Below are positions 1 through 8,271 of a stretch of DNA of 31,061 nt, one piece after another (the first letter of the stretch is position 1; every line of letters begins with the position of its first letter). The DNA is from an uncultured Muribaculaceae bacterium. Lineage in GTDB: Bacteria; Bacteroidota; Bacteroidia; Bacteroidales; Muribaculaceae. The stretch is taken from positions 1 through 31,061 of the forward strand of contig CAJUAR010000029.1 of NCBI GenBank assembly GCA_910584495.1, given 5' to 3'. A program made the translations under genes and the position numbers. A model generated the notes under the pieces. That model was given only the letters and a program-made list of their open reading frames with translations. It had not been told where the DNA came from and made no database searches.

Positions 1-980
1 AGGACACCGCCGGCGGCCTGATGGGCACCGAGATGATTGTTGTCAACGAGAACTGGTCCATGCCCGAATGTATCAAGCAGATGCGCCTTCAGGCCGAAGA
101 AATGGACGAAATCTACTATGTATATGTGATCGACAACGATGAGCGCCTCAAAGGCACCCTTCCCTTGAAGATGATGCTCACCCACCCATCGGTGTCAAAA
201 ATCAAGCATGTGATGGAGGCCGACCCTGTCAGCGTCAAGGCCGACACCCCAATCGACGAGGTGGCTCTCGACTTTGAGAAATACGACCTTGTGGCCATGC
301 CGGTTGTCGATTCTATTGGGCGTCTGCTGGGGCGAATAACCGTGGACGACGTGATGGACCAGGTGCGCGAATCGAGCGAACGCGACTTCCAGTTGGCTTC
401 GGGTATCTCGTCGGACATCGATGCCGACGACAGCGTCATTGCACAGACAAAGGCGCGAATTCCCTGGCTCCTAATAGGCATAGCCTCCGGCCTGCTTGCC
501 TCGGCAATCCTCGGAGCCTTCGAAGAGCAGCTACAGGCTGTGACGGCTCTTGCACTCTTCATTCCCATCATTGCCGGCACCGGCGGTAACGTTGGTGTCC
601 AGGCTTCGGCCATTGTTGTTCAGGGCCTGGCAAACGGCACTCTCGACATAAAACAGTTTGCATCGCAGCTGGGAAAGGAAATTCTCATTGGTCTGCTCAA
701 TGCCTCAATCATGTCCGGCGTTGTGTTTGTCTACAACCTCATTACGATGCCGAGCGATTTCGGAGTTACGGTTGCTGTGGCGTTGTCGCTATTTGTTGTG
801 GTCATGTTCGGTTCGTTGCTTGGAACAGTCATCCCGCTCACTCTCGAAAAGATTCACATCAATCCTGCTCTTGCCACAGGTCCTTTCATCCAGATTTCGA
901 ACGATATTGTGGGCATTATAATTTATGTGCAGATCTCATCGCTGTGCCTCAAATGGCTCCCGGCTGCTTTATTTGGATGA
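1..980 (+). CDS. mgtE: MgtE-family magnesium transporter, 5' end missing
   Basis: Mg2+ channel/transporter of the inner membrane. The frame is open from base 3, reading DTAGGLMGTE, which is the MgtE motif just before the CBS region, so the gene begins upstream of the window and the ATG at 21 is internal. The visible part holds a pair of CBS domains (roughly the first 115 residues, which sense cytosolic Mg2+ in this family), then about five membrane segments. The family signature GTGGNVGVQ is present, as is the pore-lining segment NPALATGPF followed by NDIVG, whose Asp corresponds to the Mg2+-coordinating Asp of characterised MgtE proteins. The usual DPA is NPA here. The stop TGA (978-980) overlaps the ATG of the next gene, suggesting translational coupling. 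Confidence 0.95.
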   Translation, partial: DTAGGLMGTEMIVVNENWSMPECIKQMRLQAEEMDEIYYVYVIDNDERLKGTLPLKMMLTHPSVSKIKHVMEADPVSVKADTPIDEVALDFEKYDLVAMPVVDSIGRLLGRITVDDVMDQVRESSERDFQLASGISSDIDADDSVIAQTKARIPWLLIGIASGLLASAILGAFEEQLQAVTALALFIPIIAGTGGNVGVQASAIVVQGLANGTLDIKQFASQLGKEILIGLLNASIMSGVVFVYNLITMPSDFGVTVAVALSLFVVVMFGSLLGTVIPLTLEKIHINPALATGPFIQISNDIVGIIIYVQISSLCLKWLPAALFG

Positions 981-1438
981 TGACCGGTATTTTCAGCTCC
1001 ATTGAGTTCTATGTGATTATGGTGTTTTTGGCGGCAGCTGTTGTCGGACTTGCTGCCATGCCCTCGCGGCGTGGCGCGGCACGCACATTTCTATATGCCG
1101 GCTGTCTATACGACAACGCCCCCATGTCCGAGCCCGGAATCGTGGCCGTTGTCGAGGCCGATGGAACGCTGTCGCTCTATCGTTTCGGTCTTGAGGGTGT
1201 TGGCATGGACGGTGCCTTTAGCCTGGCTCTTACCATTATTGGTTTCGACATTACCATCGAAGAACGTCTCACTGCTGGTCCTGCATCGGCACAACGTGCC
1301 ACCATGGCACGGGTGAGCATCGATTGTCTTGGGGCCGAACGCTATCATTTCAATTTCCGCAGCGAAGCAACCGGGCGCAGCGCTGCTTTTTCGCTAAATA
1401 TAAAACCCGGCAACCGTATCGAGCGCCGTCTCAACTGA
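977..1438 (+). CDS. Hypothetical membrane-anchored protein
   Basis: I do not recognise a family. The start at ATG 977 is chosen because it overlaps the mgtE stop (ATGA); ATG 980 is an alternative, and an upstream in-frame ATG at 944 lies inside mgtE. The product is about 153 residues. It has one hydrophobic segment near the N-terminus (FYVIMVFLAAAVVGLAAM), then a basic stretch (SRRGAAR) that would face the cytoplasm if the helix is N-out, and then a soluble beta-rich region. It has no catalytic motif I can name. It is packed between mgtE and comF, ending 11 bases before the comF start, so it is probably co-transcribed with both. The function is unknown. Confidence 0.7.
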   Translation: MMTGIFSSIEFYVIMVFLAAAVVGLAAMPSRRGAARTFLYAGCLYDNAPMSEPGIVAVVEADGTLSLYRFGLEGVGMDGAFSLALTIIGFDITIEERLTAGPASAQRATMARVSIDCLGAERYHFNFRSEATGRSAAFSLNIKPGNRIERRLN

Positions 1439-1449
1439 CTTCCTTCGAC

Positions 1450-2265
1450 ATGGGCATGGTGAAAGAGGCTTTATGCAGCATTGCCGACACTTTCCTTTCG
1501 GTGGTGTCGCCTCGCACCTGTGTTGTGTGCGGCCGTTTGCTTTTGTCCGACGAGAAGGTGATGTGCATGGGGTGTCTGTGCTCCATGCCTCGAGGTCGCG
1601 ATGCTGCGGCTCTTGCGGCGCGTCTGCGCCTCATTGCCGACAACGGCGTGGCTCCGGCCGGTTTCTGCGCCGCATGGTTCGACTACGACCCTGCGTCGGA
1701 CTATGCGGCGCTTATCCGCAAAGCAAAATATAACGGCCGTCCGCGCCAGGCTTTCGAGCTCGGACGTATGTTTGGAAGCATGCTCGTTGACGCTTCCGAT
1801 GAAGTTGCTCCTGTCGACGACGAGGCTCCTCTCGATTTCGACGATATTATTGTGGAAGATAACACTGCCCGCTTGCCCGAGGCTGTTCCGGCAACACTCG
1901 ACAAAGTCGACGTTCTCCTGCCAATACCTTTGCATTGGACGCGACGCATGCGCCGTGGCTATAACCAGAGCGAGGAAATAGCTCGCGGACTTGCTGAAGC
2001 GGGAGGTATGGCGGTGGCCGACAATCTCATTGCGGTGCGCCGTCATTCCTCGCAGACACACAAGGGGGCTGTTGCCCGTCGCAGGAACATTAGTGGTTGC
2101 ATGGCCCTGAAGCATCCCTCGGAATTGGACGGTTTGCACATTGTGATTGTCGACGATATTCTCACCACCGGATCGACTATGGCCGAGGCTGTGCAGGCAA
2201 TATCGTGCAGCAGCGCCCGTCCGGCTTCGATTGGCATCATTGCCCTTGGAGTTACTGCTCGGTAG
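1450..2265 (+). CDS. comF: ComF-family phosphoribosyltransferase-like protein
   Basis: Cytosolic ComF/GntX family protein (271 residues). Family members are linked to DNA uptake or processing of imported DNA; the exact chemistry is not established. The start at ATG 1450 (ATG 1456 possible) follows the preceding stop by 11 bases; the frame is open further upstream, but that part overlaps the previous gene. The N-terminus has a zinc-ribbon-like double CxxC (C24/C27 and C39/C42). The C-terminal half has the type I phosphoribosyltransferase PRPP loop VIVDDILTTGST (acidic pair D235-D236), preceded by the family-typical RGYNQSEEIARGLAE and the R..SQTHKGAVARRRN region. An acidic insert of about 30 residues (around 116-145) lies between the two parts. 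It is the last gene of the mgtE block. Confidence 0.93.
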   Translation: MGMVKEALCSIADTFLSVVSPRTCVVCGRLLLSDEKVMCMGCLCSMPRGRDAAALAARLRLIADNGVAPAGFCAAWFDYDPASDYAALIRKAKYNGRPRQAFELGRMFGSMLVDASDEVAPVDDEAPLDFDDIIVEDNTARLPEAVPATLDKVDVLLPIPLHWTRRMRRGYNQSEEIARGLAEAGGMAVADNLIAVRRHSSQTHKGAVARRRNISGCMALKHPSELDGLHIVIVDDILTTGSTMAEAVQAISCSSARPASIGIIALGVTAR

Positions 2266-2484
2266 TTCCTAAATGTCCGTATCCGCGCTTTTGAAATGTT
2301 AAATATGAATATTGTGTTAGGTTAAAAGTGTTAAATTTTAGGCTTTTGGAATAGAAGGTTAGGCTGTTACAAAAAAAATCGCTTCCTTTGCGACATGAAA
2401 TGACAAGACAAAGGTTTACCCTTTGCAATTTCAGAGAAAAACAGAGATTAACATACTTAATATTAAACTAAAAACAATCCTTGC
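2266..2484 (+). promoter_or_regulatory. Leader/promoter region of PUL1 (susC)
   Basis: An AT-rich 219-base gap separates comF from the first susC. I see no gene in it and no clear comF terminator. It must carry the PUL1 promoter, but no exact Bacteroidetes promoter is visible. The best near-matches are TTAG (2359-2362), 20 bases, then TTCCTTTG (2383-2390), and a separate TACCCTTTG at 2417-2425, which has one base too many between TA and TTTG. Poor core elements are common where an activator is needed, but that is inference. The 11-bp repeat found upstream of PUL2 is not present here. Confidence 0.3.
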
Positions 2485-5400
2485 ATGAAGAACATCTGTC
2501 ATCTGATGACACGGAAGGCATGGCTTGCACTATTACTTGTGCTAAGTGTGTCCTTGCCGGCATTCGCGCAAAAAATCACAGTCAGTGGTACTGTGTACGA
2601 GCCCGAGGGCGAACCGGCCATCGGCGCATCGGTTGAAGTGAAAGGTGTGAGCGGCTTTGGTGTCGCTACCGACTTCGACGGCAACTTTACCATCCAGTGT
2701 GCACCCAATGCAACCCTCGTGGTGTCCTATGTTGGCTGCGATACTCAGGAAGTGCCGGTCGAAAACCGCACAAAAATCGATGTCAAACTGACAACAAACA
2801 CCGTTGCTATGAACGAACTCGTCGTTGTGGGCTACGGTGTAGTAAAGAAAGCCGACGCTACCGGTTCGGTGGGCGTGGTTAAACCTAATGAAATTGAAGC
2901 CGGACTTGCTTCGACAGCTCAGGACCTGCTGGTTGGCGCAAGCCCTGGTGTGGTTGTGTCGACAAACGGCGGCGACCCTGCCGGCGGTGCAAGCATCCAG
3001 ATTCGCGGCGGTGCATCGCTTTCGGCTTCCAACAACCCTCTTGTTGTAATCGACGGCGTGCCTATGGAAGGCAACTCGGTAAAAGGTTCGTCCAATCCTC
3101 TGTCGCTTGTCAATCCCGAGAACATCGAATCGATGACCATCCTCAAGGATGCTTCGGCAACCGCAATCTACGGTTCGCGAGCTTCCAATGGTGTGATTAT
3201 CATCACAACAAAGACCGGTAAGAGCGGTAAACCGCAGGTAAACTTTGCTGCCAACTTCTATGTTGCAACACCCCGTAAATATCTCGATATGATGGAAGCC
3301 GGTGAATTCCGTAACTTCATCACCGAGCGTTATGGTGCCGAATCGGTGCAGGCCGCTGCTCTCGGCAAGGCAAACACAAACTGGCAGAAAGAAGTGCTCC
3401 GCACCACTTTCAGCCAGGACTACAGCCTGAGCGTGGGCGGCACTGCCGGTTTCCTTCCCTACCGTGTGTCGGTGGGCTATACCTCAACACAGGGCGTTGT
3501 CCGCAACACCGACAACGACCGTCTGAGCGCTGGTATCAACCTCACTCCCAAGTTCTTCGACGACCTTTTGAGCGTCAATGCCAACGTCAAGGGTTCCTAC
3601 ATCACCAACAGCTACGACCAGGGTGCTCTCGGAGGTGCCATAGGCTTTAACCCAACTCTGCCGGTGCGCATGGACAACGTGTTCAACAACTACACCACTT
3701 ATATTGCTGGTGGTGCTCTTGCCGGCCCCGACACCAAGGGTGCCGACATCAACACTCTGTCGGCAATCAACCCCGTGTCGATGGTGCAGGAGTATAACTC
3801 CAAATCAAAAGTTTACCAGAGCGTGGGCAACCTGCAGATCGACCTGAAGATGCCCTTCCTCCGCGAGCTCCGTGCCAACTTAAACCTTGGCTACGACTAC
3901 AACCATGGCGAAGTGAACAACCTGAACCTTGTCAACTCGCCCCTTGCATGGAAGAACGGTTTCGGTGTGCGCTACACCAACTTCCCCGGCATGGCAAAAC
4001 CGGCCGAGGGCGAGAGCATCAACTTCAAGGAAGGCTACACTACCCGCAACAAAGAAAACGAAGAACGCTACACGCTCCTTCTCGATTTCTACTTGAACTA
4101 CAACAAGGAATTTGAGGCCATCAAATCGTCGCTCGATGTTACTGCCGGTTATTCCTGGCAGCGTTTCAACAACAAAGGCCACAATTTCAGTCAGGTTGAC
4201 GCTGCTATTGCCAATCACCCCGGAATCTTCCAGTACACCAACACCGACGGCCAGCTTGTCGACTTCCCCATTGCCAAACTTGCCGGCTACCAGTACTCGC
4301 CTACATACCACTATGCAAGCCGCTATCAGCTTGTGTCGTTCTTCGGACGTATGAACTATGTGCTCAACAACAAGTATCTTCTCACTGCCACCGTGCGTCG
4401 CGACGGTACAAGCCGTTTCGGCAAGGACCACCGCTGGGGTACCTTCCCCTCGTTCGCCCTTGGCTGGAAGATTCTTGAAGAGAACTTTATGGAAAGCGCA
4501 CGCAGCTGGATGAGCGAGCTCAAGTTCCGCGTAGGCTATGGTGTTACCGGCCAGCAGGACCTCGGTGGTGACTACTTTCCCTATCTCCCTGTCTACTCTG
4601 TCCTCACCGATACAGGCAATACTTATCCTATCGGTACTACTCCCGACGGCCAGCCAAACTATGTTCAGATTGCTTATCCCCAGAAGTACAACGGCGACCT
4701 CAAGTGGGAAGAAACAAAAACATGGAACGTGGCACTCGACTTCGGATTCCTCAACAACCGTATCAACGGTAGCTTGGAATTCTACCAGCGCAAAACTTCG
4801 GACCTTCTGGTGTTTGCAAACTATCCCGCCGGCTCCAACCTGTCGAACACTGGTAATATCAACCTTGGCGACCTCAAAAACACCGGTATTGAGTTCAACA
4901 TCAACACCCGCCCGGTTGTTACCCGCGACTTTGTTTGGAACAGCAACCTGAACCTTGCGTGGAACAAGAACAAAATCACGCGTCTTGCCGAAGGTGCCGA
5001 CACTGCAACCGGCGGAATTGGCAACGGCGTTTCGACACAGCAGAACCGAGTAGGCCAGTCGGCATATACATTCTATGTATACGAACAGGTATACGATGCC
5101 AACGGTAATCCCCTCGAAGGTGTCTATGTTGACCAGAACGCCGACGGCGTGATTAACGACGACGACAAGATTATGTACCACCACGTTCATCCCGACATCA
5201 CCGTTAGCTGGCACAATACTTTCAACTATAAGAACTGGGACTTCGGTTTCGTTCTCCGTGGTGCTTTCGGCAACTGGGCTTACAACAAGAACATGGCTGA
5301 CAACAGCTTCGCTTCTGTAACTGAGACCGCTCCCCTGAGCAACGTGATGTCAGGAACATACCTCTTCAACCAGGCCCGCAGCACCGAACTTATCCTGAGC

Positions 5401-5637
5401 AGCTACTTTGTTCAGAATGCATCGTTCGTGCGTTGCGACAACATCACAGTTGGTTACACCTGGGACAACCTGCTGAAGAACAAACTCAAAGTGCGTCTCT
5501 TCGGCGCTGTCCAGAATCCTTTCGTCATCACAAAATACAAAGGACTCGACCCCGAACTGACCTTCAACGGCGGTATCGACAACAGTGTTTACCCGCGTCC
5601 CGTAACATTCACCGTTGGTGCGGTAGTGAACTTCTAA
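2485..5637 (+). CDS. SusC/RagA-family TonB-dependent outer-membrane transporter (PUL1)
   Basis: Outer-membrane importer that works with the downstream SusD lipoprotein to move glycan oligomers into the periplasm using TonB energy. The product is 1050 residues, normal for the family. A Sec signal ends at AFA/Q (about residue 28). Then come a carboxypeptidase-regulatory-like beta-sandwich (about 30-110), the SusC signature VVVGYGVVKKADATGSV, a plug domain including LKDASATAIYGSRASNG, and a long 22-strand-type barrel ending in VVNF. There is no N-terminal STN domain, so it is not expected to signal through an anti-sigma factor. It is first in a four-gene + strand unit. Substrate cannot be read from the sequence; the SusE/SusF-like partners hint at a polymeric glucan-type or other neutral glycan, weakly. 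Confidence 0.97.
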   Translation: MKNICHLMTRKAWLALLLVLSVSLPAFAQKITVSGTVYEPEGEPAIGASVEVKGVSGFGVATDFDGNFTIQCAPNATLVVSYVGCDTQEVPVENRTKIDVKLTTNTVAMNELVVVGYGVVKKADATGSVGVVKPNEIEAGLASTAQDLLVGASPGVVVSTNGGDPAGGASIQIRGGASLSASNNPLVVIDGVPMEGNSVKGSSNPLSLVNPENIESMTILKDASATAIYGSRASNGVIIITTKTGKSGKPQVNFAANFYVATPRKYLDMMEAGEFRNFITERYGAESVQAAALGKANTNWQKEVLRTTFSQDYSLSVGGTAGFLPYRVSVGYTSTQGVVRNTDNDRLSAGINLTPKFFDDLLSVNANVKGSYITNSYDQGALGGAIGFNPTLPVRMDNVFNNYTTYIAGGALAGPDTKGADINTLSAINPVSMVQEYNSKSKVYQSVGNLQIDLKMPFLRELRANLNLGYDYNHGEVNNLNLVNSPLAWKNGFGVRYTNFPGMAKPAEGESINFKEGYTTRNKENEERYTLLLDFYLNYNKEFEAIKSSLDVTAGYSWQRFNNKGHNFSQVDAAIANHPGIFQYTNTDGQLVDFPIAKLAGYQYSPTYHYASRYQLVSFFGRMNYVLNNKYLLTATVRRDGTSRFGKDHRWGTFPSFALGWKILEENFMESARSWMSELKFRVGYGVTGQQDLGGDYFPYLPVYSVLTDTGNTYPIGTTPDGQPNYVQIAYPQKYNGDLKWEETKTWNVALDFGFLNNRINGSLEFYQRKTSDLLVFANYPAGSNLSNTGNINLGDLKNTGIEFNINTRPVVTRDFVWNSNLNLAWNKNKITRLAEGADTATGGIGNGVSTQQNRVGQSAYTFYVYEQVYDANGNPLEGVYVDQNADGVINDDDKIMYHHVHPDITVSWHNTFNYKNWDFGFVLRGAFGNWAYNKNMADNSFASVTETAPLSNVMSGTYLFNQARSTELILSSYFVQNASFVRCDNITVGYTWDNLLKNKLKVRLFGAVQNPFVITKYKGLDPELTFNGGIDNSVYPRPVTFTVGAVVNF

Positions 5638-5669
5638 TCCGGTATAACGCATAAATAACAGAACCTAAT

Positions 5670-7217
5670 ATGAAATTTAACAAATATATCATTTCGGGAT
5701 GCATCGGCTTTATGGCGCTTGCCGGAACCTCGTGTGTCGGCGACCTCGACCTCAAGCCCAACGACCCGCAGACTAAGCTGGAGCTGACCACCGTTGCTGA
5801 GTGGGACGGCTTTCTGGCCCGTCTCTATGGCAACCTCTACCGCGACGACGTTATTTCGACTTCCGACGGCGGTGCCGGCACATTCACACGTACTCACTTC
5901 AACCTGCAGGAAATTACTGCCGACGAATGTTTCATTTCGGAAAAATGGAACGACCCCGGCTACCAGCCTCTCAACTTCTGCACATACAGCTCCGACAACG
6001 AATGGATATATGCAGCTTTCGCCCGTGAATTCTTCAATGCCAAAATGTGTGCCGAATTCATCAACAAGATGCAGAGCGAAGGCGCTGCCTACTTTGACGA
6101 AGCCGAAGTTAAAGCACGTATCGCCGAAGCCCGTGCCATCCGCGGTCTGTCGTACTACTATATGATTGACATCTTTGGCCGTGGTCCTTGGATCGACGAA
6201 GCTTCTGTTACAGGTGCAACTCCTCCCACCTACGACCGTGTGCAGCTCTTCGATGCCATCACTTCCGAACTCGAAGCATCTGTGCCCGACCTCAAACCCG
6301 CAGCAGAGCAGAGCTATGGCCGCGTGAGCCGCGAAGCCGGTTATGCACTTCTTGCCAAACTCTACCTCAATGCCAAAGTATATACAGGAACAGAACGCTA
6401 TGCCGACTGCCTCCGTTGCTGCAACGAAGTGCTCAAATCCGGCATTCAGCTTGCTCCTACGTATAAATATCTCTTCTGCGCCGACAACGACCAATATGTG
6501 GGCAATGGCGAAATCCTTTGGGCTATTCCCCAACAGCAGGGACGAATGGAAACATGGGGCGGTACAACCTACCTCACCGTCGGTTGCTATGTCGAAACTG
6601 CCGATAAGGAGGTGCTCGCACGCCTCAACAACTTCGGCGACCCATGGAGCGGTCTGCGTCTCCGTCCCGAACTGTCGAAAGCCCTCAAGGGCGACAACCG
6701 TCGTCTTATCTACGAAGGCAGCTTCCAGGAAAATATTCCCGACCTTGCAGCCTACGACGAAAATTCGTGCGGCTACATGTGTATCAAGTACTCTAACTCG
6801 CCCTCGACCGACTATGACAACGCAGCCGGCAACACCAATAACAACAGCCAGGTTTCGAATGTCGACTACCCCGTATTCCGTCTTGCCGACGTGTACCTGA
6901 TGATTACAGAGTGCCAGCTGAACGGCCAAGGCTCCGAAGGTCTTAAATATTTCAACGAAGTTCGCCGTCGTGCTGGGATGAGTGAATACAAAACGATGCC
7001 ATCGGCCGACCAGCTATTGCACGAACGCCAATGCGAGCTATACATGGAAGGTCAGCGTCGCAGCGACCTCATCCGCTTCGGCAAATATACCGGTGGCACT
7101 TACATCTGGTCGTGGAAGAACGGCGTTTACGAAGGCGGTTCTATTCCCGAATACCGCGCACTCTTCCCCATACCCTACCAGTATGTGGCCACAGTGGGTC
7201 AGAACCCCGGTTATTAA
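5670..7217 (+). CDS. SusD/RagB-family glycan-binding lipoprotein (PUL1)
   Basis: Outer-surface lipoprotein that acts as the lid of the SusC barrel and binds glycan. It has 515 residues, the usual length. The signal peptide ends in the lipobox LAGTSC, followed by VGDLDL, whose acidic residues fit a Bacteroidetes surface-export signal. Typical SusD features are visible: the helical AEARAIRGLSYYYMIDIFGRGPW segment region (TPR-like), REAGYALLAKLYLNA, and the C-terminal FNEVRRRAGM with the ERQCELYMEGQRRSDLIRFG region, ending in FPIP. It begins 32 bases after susC and is 25 bases before the next gene. The first 15 coding bases are identical to those of the next gene (7243-7257). Confidence 0.97.
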   Translation: MKFNKYIISGCIGFMALAGTSCVGDLDLKPNDPQTKLELTTVAEWDGFLARLYGNLYRDDVISTSDGGAGTFTRTHFNLQEITADECFISEKWNDPGYQPLNFCTYSSDNEWIYAAFAREFFNAKMCAEFINKMQSEGAAYFDEAEVKARIAEARAIRGLSYYYMIDIFGRGPWIDEASVTGATPPTYDRVQLFDAITSELEASVPDLKPAAEQSYGRVSREAGYALLAKLYLNAKVYTGTERYADCLRCCNEVLKSGIQLAPTYKYLFCADNDQYVGNGEILWAIPQQQGRMETWGGTTYLTVGCYVETADKEVLARLNNFGDPWSGLRLRPELSKALKGDNRRLIYEGSFQENIPDLAAYDENSCGYMCIKYSNSPSTDYDNAAGNTNNNSQVSNVDYPVFRLADVYLMITECQLNGQGSEGLKYFNEVRRRAGMSEYKTMPSADQLLHERQCELYMEGQRRSDLIRFGKYTGGTYIWSWKNGVYEGGSIPEYRALFPIPYQYVATVGQNPGY

Positions 7218-7242
7218 TCAATGATTTATCAAGCAAATCACT

Positions 7243-8196
7243 ATGAAATTTAACAAAATATATACGGCTCTGGCCAGTGCGGTGGCTTTGATGGGTTTCT
7301 GTTCGTGCAGCGACGATGTCACCGATCCGGTGTTCCAGAAACCCGACCAGGCAACAACAAACTTTGCCATCTACGCCCCGGCGTTCCAAAATCAAACATA
7401 CGAACTGAGCTATGACGGCACTTTCGAGGTGAATCTTAACCAACAGCCCGAATATGGATATTCGGCAGTGACTCAGTACCGTCTCGATGTGTGCCTCGAC
7501 GACAAATTTGAAGACGGTAAGTTCCAGACTCTCGTTCCAATGGGTTCGGGTACTATGCTTGCAATGACCTTCCGAGATCGCGACCTTGCTGCCGCCCTTA
7601 CTGCTTTCCAAGGTGCTACCAAACTTGAAGAATACACCGACCTCGGTCTGCAGAAGGTATATCTCCGCGGACGTGCCTTTGTTGAAGGTGTCGAAGGTTC
7701 AGAAATCGTGACAAAAAATATCGAAACTCTAAACAATGTGCAGAGCTTCTACTATGTCCCCACACCTGCCAAACTCTATGTTGTCGGCAACTATGCAATA
7801 GGTACAATGGTTGGAGGCGTTGAAATAAAAGACTGGATTGCTCCTTTACCGGCAAATGAAGACGCTCTCAATGAGTTTGCTCTGAGCGAACCCGAAGACG
7901 GTGTCGGCTCCAAGAAATTCTATGGCCAAGTAGATTTCAATCAGAATGCACCTGTCTTCCGCTTCTATACCGCACTCGGCAGCTGGGATGAAAACAGCTA
8001 TGGTGCAGCAGGCGGCGAAGATGCAGACAAACCTGTAGTATTCGAAGACTTCACCGGTGCTGAAACTTTCGAAGGCGATATTACCAAAACGAAAGACTCG
8101 TTCAGCTTCCCCAACTGTCCGGGCGGCGTGCTCAACATGGAGGTCGACATGTCCGACATGAAGAAGATACGAATCAAAATCACTCCGGCAGAATAA
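7243..8196 (+). CDS. SusE-like outer-membrane lipoprotein (PUL1)
   Basis: Probable surface glycan-binding lipoprotein of the SusE type, 317 residues. The signal peptide ends around GFCSC, followed by SDDV, an acidic run that fits surface export. Either Cys of FCSC could be lipidated. Residues around 30-150 resemble the SusE N-terminal Ig-like domain (FAIYAPAFQNQTYELSYDGT opening). After a linker, a second domain begins at YVVGNYAIG, a SusE/SusF carbohydrate-binding-module-like repeat with the aromatic-rich pattern FRFYTALGSWDENSYG. The protein has one such repeat, whereas classical SusE has two, so it is shorter than the archetype. The position after SusD agrees with this role. The ligand is unknown. 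Confidence 0.85.
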   Translation: MKFNKIYTALASAVALMGFCSCSDDVTDPVFQKPDQATTNFAIYAPAFQNQTYELSYDGTFEVNLNQQPEYGYSAVTQYRLDVCLDDKFEDGKFQTLVPMGSGTMLAMTFRDRDLAAALTAFQGATKLEEYTDLGLQKVYLRGRAFVEGVEGSEIVTKNIETLNNVQSFYYVPTPAKLYVVGNYAIGTMVGGVEIKDWIAPLPANEDALNEFALSEPEDGVGSKKFYGQVDFNQNAPVFRFYTALGSWDENSYGAAGGEDADKPVVFEDFTGAETFEGDITKTKDSFSFPNCPGGVLNMEVDMSDMKKIRIKITPAE

Positions 8197-8215
8197 ATTC
8201 AACAAGCAACCAACA

Positions 8216-8251
8216 GAGACACGCAGGCTCGTCCGCCGGGCCTGCGGTCTC
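8216..8251 (+). other. Strong intercistronic hairpin between SusE-like and SusF-like genes
   Basis: The 75-base gap contains a near-perfect stem: GAGAC (8216-8220) plus CGCAGGC (8222-8228) pair with GCCTGCG (8240-8246) plus GTCTC (8247-8251), with a single bulged A at 8221 and an 11-base loop. No T-run follows, so it is not a standard intrinsic terminator. It could protect or process the mRNA and set different levels of the two proteins. The pairing is seen; the function is inference. Confidence 0.6.
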
Positions 8252-8271
8252 CAACCCAAAAAGACAAAGCA

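Noticed and set aside
2417..2425. TACCCTTTG as the PUL1 -7 element
   Set aside because: It has three bases between TA and TTTG instead of two and no TTTG at the right distance upstream.
3880..5214. 444-codon open frame on the - strand
   Set aside because: It lies wholly antisense to susC, has Val/Ala/Gly-rich low-complexity character typical of a shadow of GC-rich codons, and has no recognisable domain.
5634..6929. 431-codon open frame on the - strand
   Set aside because: Antisense shadow of the SusD gene; no domain, no promoter.
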